The notes beneath the pieces were generated by a model. That model was not told the origin of the DNA. It was given only the letters and a program-made list of their open reading frames with translations, and ran no database searches. A stretch of DNA of 64,000 nucleotides from Sphingobacterium allocomposti (lineage in GTDB: Bacteria > Bacteroidota > Bacteroidia > Sphingobacteriales > Sphingobacteriaceae): the NCBI RefSeq assembly GCF_008124885.1, contig NZ_VNHX01000022.1, positions 1-64,000 on the forward strand, in the 5' to 3' direction. Below are positions 26,726 through 34,813 of this stretch, one piece after another; the stretch's first letter is position 1; every line of letters begins with the position of its first letter. Both the position numbers and the translations under genes were made by a program.

Positions 26726-29700
26726 ATGAGCATTTATCCGCAGCGATGTATGAAACCAGCACGAAGCCTACTACCGACCATTCCAAAAGAAACGATTAAC
26801 CTCACCCTCAAACTGTTAGTCAGCACTTTTCTATGCCTTTTGTCTGGGTCGGTATCGGGGCAACCCTATTTTAACCATTATGGTGTCGACGAGGGTGTTT
26901 CCAATAACGCTATTCTATGCAGCGTCCAAGATAAAGATGGCTTCCTCTGGTTTGGTACAAAGGATGGGCTTAATCGGTTTGACGGTTATACTTTTAAGCA
27001 GTACTATAGCGATACGGACAGCAATAATGGTTTGGGGAGCAACTTTATTCACAGTTTATTGGTAGATAGGGAAAAAAATATCTGGGCAGGAACCGATCAG
27101 GGGATCTATATTTTTAATCCGTTTTTAGAGCGATTCACTCCTTTTTCCCATGAGAAAGAAGCTGAGATACTGCAGATCGAGGAAGATGGGGATGGTAACA
27201 TCTGGTTTATATCAAACAACCGCCTTTTCTGCTTTCTGCCCAAGACCAAGGAACTGGTTCAGCGAAGTAGTATACATGAGCATGTCGTATCCGCGTTCGG
27301 CTTCGATCAGGCCGGGCGGGTATGGATGGGAAGCGGCGATTTTATCACCTGCTTAAATACAAACGTATCCTATCGCCTACCAAAGTTGAATACGGCGCCC
27401 CAGTGGATCGAAAAGATATATACAGATAGCCAGGGATTGTTATGGATAGGCACCTCTAAACACGGCGTTTATACGTTAGAGCCGAAAACAGGACAAATAA
27501 AGCAGGTCCTGCCTTCGATCGGAAATAACCCGTTGTTTGTGCGGGACATTTACCAGCCAGATCCAAACCATCTTTGGATTGGCACAGAAAGCGGAGTCGT
27601 TATTTACAACCGTCATAACGGAAAGTACCGGGTCTTGAGACATCAGGGAGATGACCCCTGGAGCCTTTCCGACAATGCCGTTTATACGATTTGTGGCGAC
27701 CATCAGGGGGGCCTTTGGGTGGGGACATTCTTCGGCGGTGTCAATTATCATCATCCCCAACATGATCTTTTTCAAAAATTTTTCCCCCGGTTCTCACGAA
27801 GCTCTATCCAAGGGCATGCCGTCCGCGAAATTGTGGAAGATTCATATCAGCAACTTTGGGTGGGAACAGAAGATAACGGTCTATGTGTATGGAACCGAAG
27901 CAATGGCATTTTCAGCACGCTTACCCTCCTTTCCGGCCTGTCTCATACCAACATTCATGGTCTCGCGCTGGTCGGCGACAGTTTGCTCGTGGGCACCTTC
28001 GACCGGGGATTGGACATCGTCGACGTTCGTACCCGTAAAATTATACGACATCTCAACACAGACAACACACACGGGGGGCTTAGCAACAATTTCGTATTTC
28101 ATATCTATCGCACGCGACAAGGACGCGTGCTACTGGCTACGGCGCGGGGACTTTGCGAATTTTTTCCCGGCACGGACCGGGTCGTCCTGTTGAAAGAAGC
28201 TCCCGATTATATTTTTTACACATCAATTTTTGAAGATAAGGACGGCGTGCTCTGGCTGGCGACGTGGCGCGACGGGCTTTATCGTATTGATCCGAAAGAC
28301 GGGCGTATACAAATATTCCGGCACGATCGAAACAATCCGAAAAGCTTAAACAGCAATCGTGTAAACCGCGTATACCAGGACAGTAATAACTTTATATGGA
28401 TCGCGACGGAGAACGGGCTGGCCCAGTGGTCCGCTAATGGGACGCCTGTTAGGCGCATCACGAAGAAAGACGGACTGCCAAGCAATCTTATTTTGGCAAT
28501 GGAAGAAGATAACGAAGGCAATCTATGGATATCGACCACGCGGGGGCTCGTACGGCTACGTCTGCAAGACCAACAGATCAGGATTTTCGACAAAGAGTCC
28601 GGACTCCTGGACTTGCAGTTCAATTATAATTCGGTACATAAAGACAGCAAAGGACATTTCTATTTTGGATCGTCAACCGGACTAATACGGTTTCACCCGG
28701 ATTCGATAAGGAGTTTGTCCTCTCCGCAACCGCCGGTACCTATATATATAACGCGGATTCAGATACTACAGAGAGATCTGAGGGTCGGGCATGGAAGTCT
28801 GGCTGTTGATACGGCAGTCACGTACATCAACAAGATCAAACTCAAGCACGATGAATCCACGATTTCTTTGGATTTCGCCGCCTTAAATTTTGTAACTTCC
28901 AAATCGACATCGTACATGTATCTGCTGGAAGGGTTCGACAAAGAGTGGACGTTGTTACGTCAATCCCATACGGCCCATTTTACAAAGCTGCCGCCGGGTT
29001 CGTACCGGTTCCGCGTGAAGGCGGTCGACGTGAGCGGACAGGCGATATCCAACGAATTATCGTTGGATATCGAAGTTGATCCTCCTATCTGGGCGAGTAC
29101 CGCAGCATTCATCTTGTATTTCATTGCGGCATCGATTCTCATCTACTTATTGGTAACCACATACGACCGCCGGATCAAAGAAAAAAACAGACGGCGCTTA
29201 GAAGCTATTAAGACACATAGGGAACGGGAACTATTCAGAGTTAAAATGGATTTTTTAGCCCGTGTGGCGCACGATATCAAAACACCGCTCACACTTATTA
29301 AAGCGCCCTTGGAACGGCTACGTCATCAGCCTCAATCTGATCCGCGCACCGTCCGGCTTCTGGATACCATGCATAATAACACGGAAAAGCTCGTCGGCCT
29401 GACCAATCAGCTACTTGACTTTCGGAAAATTGAAAGCAGCGAACATAATTTAAAGCTCGAACGGCTCAGCGTTAACCAGTTGGTTTCTGACCGCCTCCTC
29501 GAATTCCAGCCGGCGTTCAACCAACGCCACCTGTCTTTTAGCTACCGGTGCGACCAGGTGATAGACGCCTATATCGACGCGGAAATCGTCTGCAAGATCA
29601 TCGATAACCTGTTGACCAATGCTGTCAAGTATGCCGACAAAATCGTGGCCGTCGAACTCAAGGCCGATAGCAACGGGCGGTTTTTCTCCTTTGTCGTTAA

Positions 29701-29917
29701 AAACGACGGACGCCAGCTATCTGAGCAGGACATCAACGCGGTTTTTAAGCCTTTTTACCGCACCTCTAGGCATCTGCAGATTGAAGGTTCGGGACTGGGA
29801 CTTGCCCTGGCACATTCCTTCGCCGAACTCCACCGCGGCTCTTTAATTTTTTTAAATAACTCGGAGAATTTAAATATATTCGTATTGCAGATACCAATAG
29901 AAGGGACCTATGACTAA
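26726..29917 (+). CDS. PUL sensor histidine kinase (propeller/Y_Y_Y), separate from its regulator
   Basis: 1063 residues. After a signal segment (about 25-46) come two seven-bladed two-component propeller domains (repeats of the type WFGTKDGLNRFDG, IWIGTESGVVIYNR) to about 660, and a Y_Y_Y domain (about 700-785). A membrane helix (about 790-811), a HisKA domain with phosphoacceptor H849 in RVAHDIKTPL, and a HATPase domain with DNLLTNAVKY and GSGLGLAL follow. This is the sensor half of a Bacteroidota hybrid two-component system; it binds an oligosaccharide in the periplasm. Unlike most hybrids the receiver and AraC domains are in a separate gene overlapping by 8 bp. ATG at 26750 is an alternative start that leaves more leader. 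Confidence 0.93.
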   Translation: MSIYPQRCMKPARSLLPTIPKETINLTLKLLVSTFLCLLSGSVSGQPYFNHYGVDEGVSNNAILCSVQDKDGFLWFGTKDGLNRFDGYTFKQYYSDTDSNNGLGSNFIHSLLVDREKNIWAGTDQGIYIFNPFLERFTPFSHEKEAEILQIEEDGDGNIWFISNNRLFCFLPKTKELVQRSSIHEHVVSAFGFDQAGRVWMGSGDFITCLNTNVSYRLPKLNTAPQWIEKIYTDSQGLLWIGTSKHGVYTLEPKTGQIKQVLPSIGNNPLFVRDIYQPDPNHLWIGTESGVVIYNRHNGKYRVLRHQGDDPWSLSDNAVYTICGDHQGGLWVGTFFGGVNYHHPQHDLFQKFFPRFSRSSIQGHAVREIVEDSYQQLWVGTEDNGLCVWNRSNGIFSTLTLLSGLSHTNIHGLALVGDSLLVGTFDRGLDIVDVRTRKIIRHLNTDNTHGGLSNNFVFHIYRTRQGRVLLATARGLCEFFPGTDRVVLLKEAPDYIFYTSIFEDKDGVLWLATWRDGLYRIDPKDGRIQIFRHDRNNPKSLNSNRVNRVYQDSNNFIWIATENGLAQWSANGTPVRRITKKDGLPSNLILAMEEDNEGNLWISTTRGLVRLRLQDQQIRIFDKESGLLDLQFNYNSVHKDSKGHFYFGSSTGLIRFHPDSIRSLSSPQPPVPIYITRIQILQRDLRVGHGSLAVDTAVTYINKIKLKHDESTISLDFAALNFVTSKSTSYMYLLEGFDKEWTLLRQSHTAHFTKLPPGSYRFRVKAVDVSGQAISNELSLDIEVDPPIWASTAAFILYFIAASILIYLLVTTYDRRIKEKNRRRLEAIKTHRERELFRVKMDFLARVAHDIKTPLTLIKAPLERLRHQPQSDPRTVRLLDTMHNNTEKLVGLTNQLLDFRKIESSEHNLKLERLSVNQLVSDRLLEFQPAFNQRHLSFSYRCDQVIDAYIDAEIVCKIIDNLLTNAVKYADKIVAVELKADSNGRFFSFVVKNDGRQLSEQDINAVFKPFYRTSRHLQIEGSGLGLALAHSFAELHRGSLIFLNNSENLNIFVLQIPIEGTYD

Positions 29918-30695
29918 TGCAGCAACACGTAAATCGACTGTTTTGGTGGCGGACGACCATCAGGAGATACTTGACTTCATTGCGGATGACCTGTGTGACA
30001 GCTACCATGTCTTAAAGGCTAAAGACGGCGTCGGCGCGTTGACTCTCTTAACGGAACAACCGGTGGACGTTATTATAAGCGATATTATGATGCCAAACAT
30101 GGATGGATATGCCCTCTGTACGCGCCTGAAAGAAGACATACGGTTTTGCCACATCCCTTTTATCATGCTGACAGCTAAGAACAGCCTGCAATCTAAAATT
30201 GAGGGCCTGGAATACGGGGCCGATGCCTATATTGAAAAGCCTTTCTCGCCCACTTTTCTGCAAGCTCAAATCTCCAGTTTACTGCGAAACAGACAGAATG
30301 TACGTGCTCACTACAACCACTCCCCCACGAGCCCGCTGCAAAGCATAGCTTTAAATCAAGCGGATCAAGCATTCTTAAATCAATTGAACCAATTGATTTT
30401 GGAGAATATTACCGAGGCCTCCTTGTGCGTTGACCTTTTGGCCGACAGAATGCATATGAGCAGACCTACCTTATATCGGAAGATAAAGGCCCTTTCTGAT
30501 CTCTCGCCAAATGAGCTCATCAATATCACGCGATTAAAAAAGGCTGCTCAGCTGCTCGAAGAGGGACATTACCGGATTTACGAAATATCCTCTTTGGTAG
30601 GATTTAGCTCTTCTTCCCACTTTATACGCAATTTTCAAAAACAGTTTGGTATTAGTCCCAAGGAATGGGCAGATCAGCATCGGACGAGCGCTTAA
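29910..30695 (+). CDS. Response regulator with AraC-type DNA-binding domain
   Basis: 261 residues. Receiver domain about 10-125 with acidic pocket D15-D16, phosphoacceptor D58 in IISDIMMPNMDG and the lysine in YIEKPFSP. AraC-type double helix-turn-helix about 160-257, with LSPNELINITRLKKAAQLL and the signature VGFSSSSHFIRNFQKQFGISPKEW. It is the output half of the sensor encoded just upstream; genes overlap by 8 bp (ATGACTAA) in different frames, so translation is coupled. The probable targets are the 21-bp-period repeats in front of susC and the GH43 operon. Confidence 0.93.
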   Translation: MTNAATRKSTVLVADDHQEILDFIADDLCDSYHVLKAKDGVGALTLLTEQPVDVIISDIMMPNMDGYALCTRLKEDIRFCHIPFIMLTAKNSLQSKIEGLEYGADAYIEKPFSPTFLQAQISSLLRNRQNVRAHYNHSPTSPLQSIALNQADQAFLNQLNQLILENITEASLCVDLLADRMHMSRPTLYRKIKALSDLSPNELINITRLKKAAQLLEEGHYRIYEISSLVGFSSSSHFIRNFQKQFGISPKEWADQHRTSA

Positions 30696-32130
30696 CCGAG
30701 CCGGTTCGTGGTTAGGAGTTAGAAGGGAGAAGCTGGAAGTCAGAAGTAAGAAGGTTAGATTGCTTCGTCGTCGTACCTCCTCCTCGCAAAGACGCGTCTT
30801 TACGACTTTTAGCTATTGGCTGTTGGCTAATAGCCATCTGCCATTAGCTTCACTTCACGACTTTATACCGAAACTCTATGCAAAGGCGGCCTTGCGCGGA
30901 AGAAAGGACCGGCATTGGTTCGACTGCGTCAGCATTTCTACTGATTGGTAGTTGGGAGTTAGGGATTAGGTCGTGATTAGAGACTTCACAAATTATTTCC
31001 AACTTCCTTTTTAATTTTTACATTTTAATTTTTACTTTTTCCGACCTTCCAAGTAAAACCCCTGCCCCGGGTTGAGGGGCAATATAGATGTGAGATGTTA
31101 GATATTAGATGTGAGATTTGAGATTTGAGTAGTGAGAATAGTTAGATGGAGTTAGAGTAGTTAGTATCGTAGGCTTATGGCTGTCATTTGCCATCTGCCA
31201 TTAGCTTCACTTCACGACTTTATACCGAGACTCTATGCAAAGGCGGCCTTGCGCGGAGGAAAGGACCGGCATTGGTTCGACTGCGTCAGCATTTCTACTG
31301 ATTGGTAGTTGGGAGTTAGGGATTAGGTCGTGATTAGAGACTTCACAAATTATTTCCAACTTCCTTTTTAATTTTTACATTTTAATTTTTACTTTTTCCG
31401 ACCTTCCAAGTAAAACCCCTGCCCCGGGTTGAGGGGCTATAAAGATGTGAGATGTTAGATATTAGAAGTGAGATTTGAGATTTGAGATTTGAGTAGTGAG
31501 AATAGTTAGATGGAGTTAGAGTAGTTAGTATCGTAGGCTTATGGCTGTCATTTGCCATCTGCTATTCGCCATCTGCCATTAGCTTCACTTCACGACTTTA
31601 CACCGAAACTCTATGCAAAGACGGCCTTGCGCGGAAGAAATGACCGGCATTGGTTCGACTGCGTCAGCATTTCTACTGATTGGTAGTTGGGAGTTAGGGA
31701 TTAGGTCGTGATTAGAGACTTCACAAATTATTTCCAACTTCCTTTTTAATTTTTACATTTTAATTTTTACTTTTTCCGACCTTCCAAGTAAAACCCCTGC
31801 CCCGGGGTTGAGGGGCTATAAAGATGTGAGATGTTAGATATTAGAAGTGAGATTTGAGATTTGAGTAGTGAGAATAGTTAGATGGAGTTAGAGTAGTTAG
31901 TATCGTAGGCTTATGGCTGTCATCTGCCATCAGCTATCTGCCATTAGCTTCAATTCACGACTTTACGGTTCTCCCCCAATCGCGAAGATATTCGACCCCG
32001 TCAGGGTCGTGTCATTGGGTGCACGTTTTTCTATTGAAATATGACCTCTACGAGGTCAATTGTTGCTTTTACGGCCATTAGCCAACAGCCATCTGCTATC
32101 TGCCATTAGCTTCACTTCACAAGCAACAAA
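30696..32130. repeat. Repeat-filled gap with a threefold tandem repeat of about 360 bp
   Basis: Three copies of a unit begin at 30851, 31208 and 31586 (periods 357 and 378 bp) with a truncated fourth at 31951. Each unit holds CTTCACGACTTTA, a stretch with GGACCGGCATTGGTTCGACT, T-rich sequence around 31005-31045, the palindrome-bearing CCTGCCCCGGGTTGAGGGG, a TGAGATTTGAG-type low-complexity run and heptamers of the ATCTGCC/ATTAGCC type. Copies differ by length of the TGAGATTTGAG run and the heptamer run. 30751-30800 carries a GCGAGGAGG-type element (as complement). No credible gene. Confidence 0.85.
31994..32057 (+). repeat. 64-bp paired-hairpin element, copy 1
   Basis: Hairpin 1 GACCCCGTCAGGGTC and hairpin 2 GACCTCTACGAGGTC, outermost bases 64 bp apart, flanked by ATTC and AAT. 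Confidence 0.85.
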
Positions 32131-32946
32131 TCACCCCAGCACAACATCCAGGGTCATCATCACAATAAAGCCGATAATAAAACCTAATGTAGCAAGATCG
32201 GAGTTCTTGTTTTGCTGAGCTTCAGGAATAACCTCTTCCACAACAACAAATATCATGGCGCCTGCAGCAAACGAAAGTGCATAGGGCAACATGGGTGCAA
32301 ATATCCCAACGGCTACGGCACCGAGAACGGCCGAAGCCGGCTCTACAATGGCAGAAAGCTGACCGTAAAAAAAACTCTTGCGACGCGATATCCCCATACG
32401 CCTCAACGGCATGGCTACGGCGATCCCTTCCGGAAAATTCTGAAGTCCGATACCCAATGCCAAGGCCACCGCGCCACCGATACTTGCGTCGGGAATGCCC
32501 ACGGCAACCGCTCCGAACAATACGCCGACGGCCAAACCTTCAGGGATATTATGCAGGGTAATGGCCAGAATCAACAATGTAGTCTTTTGCCAAGGCGACT
32601 TAACCCCTTCCACCTGTTTAAAGTTCACGTGAAAATGCGGAAGCGATTTATCCAAAGCGAAGAGAAATCCCGCGCCTAATAAAAACCCCACTATAGCCGG
32701 AACCACCTGCATAAAGCCTTCGCCCTCGCTCATGTCGATTGCAGGTATCAGTAAGCTCCAAATGCTAGCTGCAACCATCACCCCTCCTGTAAATCCTAGA
32801 CTTGCATCTAAAAAATTGCGGTTCATCGTTTTTATAAAAAAAACTAAAGATGCACCGAGCGCAGTAACGGCCCAGGTAAACATCGCCGCATAGAATGCTG
32901 CCAGAATTGGATTGATGCCTGATAAATAATCTATGATCTCTTCCAT
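32131..32946 (-). CDS. ZIP-family metal transporter
   Basis: 271 residues with eight membrane segments. The metal-binding helices carry HNIPEGLAVGV (about 132-142) and QNFPEGIAVA (about 168-177), the two ZIP signatures. The second has N-F-P-E-G where many have H, as in the ZupT/GufA group. Imports zinc or other divalent metals across the inner membrane. It is preceded on the same strand by two RNA-like hairpin units; the nearer ends 83 bp before its ATG. Confidence 0.9.
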   Translation of the reverse strand: MEEIIDYLSGINPILAAFYAAMFTWAVTALGASLVFFIKTMNRNFLDASLGFTGGVMVAASIWSLLIPAIDMSEGEGFMQVVPAIVGFLLGAGFLFALDKSLPHFHVNFKQVEGVKSPWQKTTLLILAITLHNIPEGLAVGVLFGAVAVGIPDASIGGAVALALGIGLQNFPEGIAVAMPLRRMGISRRKSFFYGQLSAIVEPASAVLGAVAVGIFAPMLPYALSFAAGAMIFVVVEEVIPEAQQNKNSDLATLGFIIGFIVMMTLDVVLG

Positions 32947-33028
32947 GGTTGTTATATGTTACGAAGTTAATAAAAGTTCGAAACACAGTTAAAAGATCGC
33001 GAATATTAAATGCGAGTCCTCAAGGTAG

Positions 33029-33097
33029 AAAAAAAATCCTGAAGCGGGGAACTTCAGGATTTGCTACTAACCAATTATTAATTAACCAAATTTATGA
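33029..33097 (-). ncRNA. Candidate small RNA / leader-hairpin unit, copy C
   Basis: Minus strand: TCATAAATTTGGTT, AATAATTGGTTAG, then AATCCTGAAG/CTTCAGGATT (33061-33035) around the loop TTCCCCG, then eight Ts. Leader matches the three other units; the hairpin sequence is unique to this copy but fully paired. It lies upstream of the ZIP gene and might be its attenuator, but the other copies have no metal gene next to them. Confidence 0.5.
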
Positions 33098-33382
33098 AAA
33101 AAAATTACTCTATTGTTGTCTTTAAAACGCAGCAGCGTTCGAAATAGTGTTTCTTCTTTTCCGGTTTAACAAATTTTAACGACTATTGGCTATTAGCTTA
33201 CGGCTGTTGGCTTATAGCTAATAGCCATTTGCCATTTAGAAGTGAGAAGTCAGAAATTAGGGGTTAGGGGTTAACTTTACGAATCAGCAACTCAACAACT
33301 TTACGGCTTATAGCCATCTGCTATCTGCCATGAGATTGCTACGTCATCGTACCTCCTCCTCGCAAATACGGGCTTTTTATTC

Positions 33383-33446
33383 GACCCCGTCAGGGTCGTG
33401 TAATTGGGCACACGGTTTTCTATTGAAATATGACCTCTACGAGGTC
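33383..33446 (+). repeat. 64-bp paired-hairpin element, copy 2
   Basis: GACCCCGTCAGGGTC and GACCTCTACGAGGTC, 64 bp end to end. It sits within a repeat-rich gap (33180-33545) of heptamers, a GCGAGGAGG-type element at about 33327-33370 and CGACTTTAC-type runs. Confidence 0.85.
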
Positions 33447-33549
33447 AATTGTTGCTTTTACGGCCATTAGCCATCTACCATTAGCCTCTCACTTCACGAC
33501 TTCACAAATCAACAACTTTACAGCTTAGAGCCATCTGCCATCCGCTAAT

Positions 33550-33615
33550 AAAAAAAGGTTTTCAAACGGGGAGAATGAAAACCTTTAGCTAACCAATTAT
33601 AAACCTAAATTATGA
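33550..33615 (-). ncRNA. Candidate small RNA / leader-hairpin unit, copy B
   Basis: Minus strand unit virtually identical over about 70 bp to the one at 41087-41152: TCATAATTTAGGTT, TATAATTGGTTAGC, hairpin AAAGGTTTTCA/TGAAAACCTTT with loop TTCTCCCCGTT and seven Ts. A possible promoter precedes it (TTG, 20 nt, GACATTTG). It follows the HAD phosphatase gene by 65 bp on the same strand and may also serve as its terminator. Confidence 0.55.
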
Positions 33616-33680
33616 TGCTGCAAATGTCGTAGTTTACGGCGAAATAAACAATATCAAATAAAAAATATGTAGCCATAAGA

Positions 33681-34355
33681 CTACAAGCCCTTAGGGAAAG
33701 AACATGCGTTCTCCAGAACAGCCAACAATTGCAGCGGACTGTGAATAATATAATCCGCGCCGTTTTCACGCAATTCAGCTTCCGTCCGAAATCCCCATGT
33801 CACCCCGACAGCAGTCACTCCGGCGCGGGTCGCTGTCTGCATATCAACAGACGAATCGCCTACATAAATACACTCCTGCTTATCAACAGCAAATGTGCTT
33901 AGCGTTTCTAAGACGATATCCGGATCGGGCTTCGCAGGACGGCCTTCCCGATGTCCGAGGACCAGATCGAAGGTTGCCGGACGAAAATAGTGCGCCACCA
34001 GCGCCATAGTAGCCTCGTGATATTTATTCGATGCTACGCCAAGAAGAAAATTCTGTACCTTTAGCTGTTGTAGCAGTTCTTCGATACCCGCATAAGGCTT
34101 TGTATTATCCTGTGCATGTAGCTGATAATAACTTATAAAAGTCTGTTTTACCGCGTCTATCGTGGCTTCTGTCCTATGGTCAGCTGGAAGGGCGCGCTCA
34201 ACCAACTTCCGAACACCGTTGCCAACAAAAAGCTTATAAGAGTTGACAGGATGAACCGGATAGCCATACTGTGCTAAGACATGGTTACAGCTTACGGCCA
34301 GATCCTGTAGTGTATCTATAAGTGTACCATCTAAATCGAAAATGACTGCTTTCAT
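33681..34355 (-). CDS. HAD-family phosphatase, phosphoglycolate phosphatase-like
   Basis: 224 residues. HAD motif I is FDLDGTLIDT with nucleophile D7 and acid D9; a helical cap follows; motif II is in GVASNK, and motifs III/IV in KPDPDIV and YVGDSSVDMQTA. Length and cap fit the Gph/PGP group that hydrolyses 2-phosphoglycolate or small sugar phosphates. No neighbours define a pathway, so the substrate is uncertain. Confidence 0.88.
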   Translation of the reverse strand: MKAVIFDLDGTLIDTLQDLAVSCNHVLAQYGYPVHPVNSYKLFVGNGVRKLVERALPADHRTEATIDAVKQTFISYYQLHAQDNTKPYAGIEELLQQLKVQNFLLGVASNKYHEATMALVAHYFRPATFDLVLGHREGRPAKPDPDIVLETLSTFAVDKQECIYVGDSSVDMQTATRAGVTAVGVTWGFRTEAELRENGADYIIHSPLQLLAVLENACSFPKGL

Positions 34356-34482
34356 ACATTACAAAACTAACTCATTTCCCTTAATTTGGCTAGCTTTAAG
34401 AGCAGTGGCTTTGATTTATTTTGCCTCGATAATAACAAAACACTAAAAAACTTAAAATATTTTTAATAAATGACGCAAAATT

Positions 34483-34512
34483 TTTGCTATTCAAAAATTA
34501 ATAGTATCTTTA
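34483..34512 (+). promoter_or_regulatory. Promoter of the 34.5-kb RNA/small ORF
   Basis: TTTG (34483-34486), 18 nt, TATCTTTA (34505-34512): one base from consensus in the -7 box and slightly short spacing. Confidence 0.45.
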
Positions 34513-34516
34513 TAGA

Positions 34517-34658
34517 CATTGTAGCGGATTAGCTACATTATGAACCTGCTGTTATATAGCATTAATTATACCGTGAGAAGACTTGAACAAGTGTTCAGTA
34601 ACATTTCTCGCTTATTTCCCAGGAAAGTAGGGGCCGTAGTTAGTCGGTCTACTTTTTT
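34517..34658 (+). ncRNA. Candidate structured small RNA, alternatively a 44-codon gene
   Basis: Between a near-consensus promoter and an intrinsic terminator (AAAGTAG 34624-34630 with CTACTTTTTT 34649-34658). The body folds: GTAGC/GCTAC near the 5' end, and a long hairpin GTGAGAA, TGAAC, loop AAGT, GTTCA, TTCTCGC with an asymmetric internal bulge. The same stretch also has an ORF at 34540-34674 (MNLLLYSINYTVRRLEQVF...), which would run through the terminator. The RNA reading is preferred because of that conflict. 6S-like RNA is conceivable but not shown. The remaining gap 34356-34813 has no other gene. Confidence 0.45.
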
Positions 34659-34762
34659 CATATATGTTGTTTAGTTATAGAAAGTATGCTCGGGGCTCTT
34701 TGGCGTTTGCCAGGGAGCTGCTGGGCAGACTGCGTCGTGGCTAAAACAGGGCCGCGACAGGC

Positions 34763-34791
34763 AAAAAAAATACGGATAATGGTATCCGTAT
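34763..34791 (-). terminator. Terminator of the oxidoreductase gene
   Basis: ATACGGATA and TATCCGTAT form a perfect 9-bp stem with a 4-nt loop (34770-34791). On the minus strand it is followed by eight Ts, 23 bp after the stop codon of the Gfo/Idh/MocA gene. Confidence 0.9.
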
Positions 34792-34813
34792 TTACTATAA
34801 ATGAATGCTTAGG

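Noticed and set aside
29900-29925. Frameshifted hybrid two-component gene
   Set aside because: Both halves have intact ends, and the overlap carries a proper start and stop; treated as two genes, with the frameshift kept only as something to check.
30900-30925. tRNA-like GGTTCGACT stretch in the tandem repeat
   Set aside because: No acceptor stem or anticodon arm can be formed; it belongs to a REP-like repeat present in many copies.
33091-33147. 17-codon ORF MKKNYSIVVFKTQQRSK on the plus strand, antisense to RNA unit C
   Set aside because: The other copies of the unit give only 2-6 codon frames at the same place, so no peptide is conserved.
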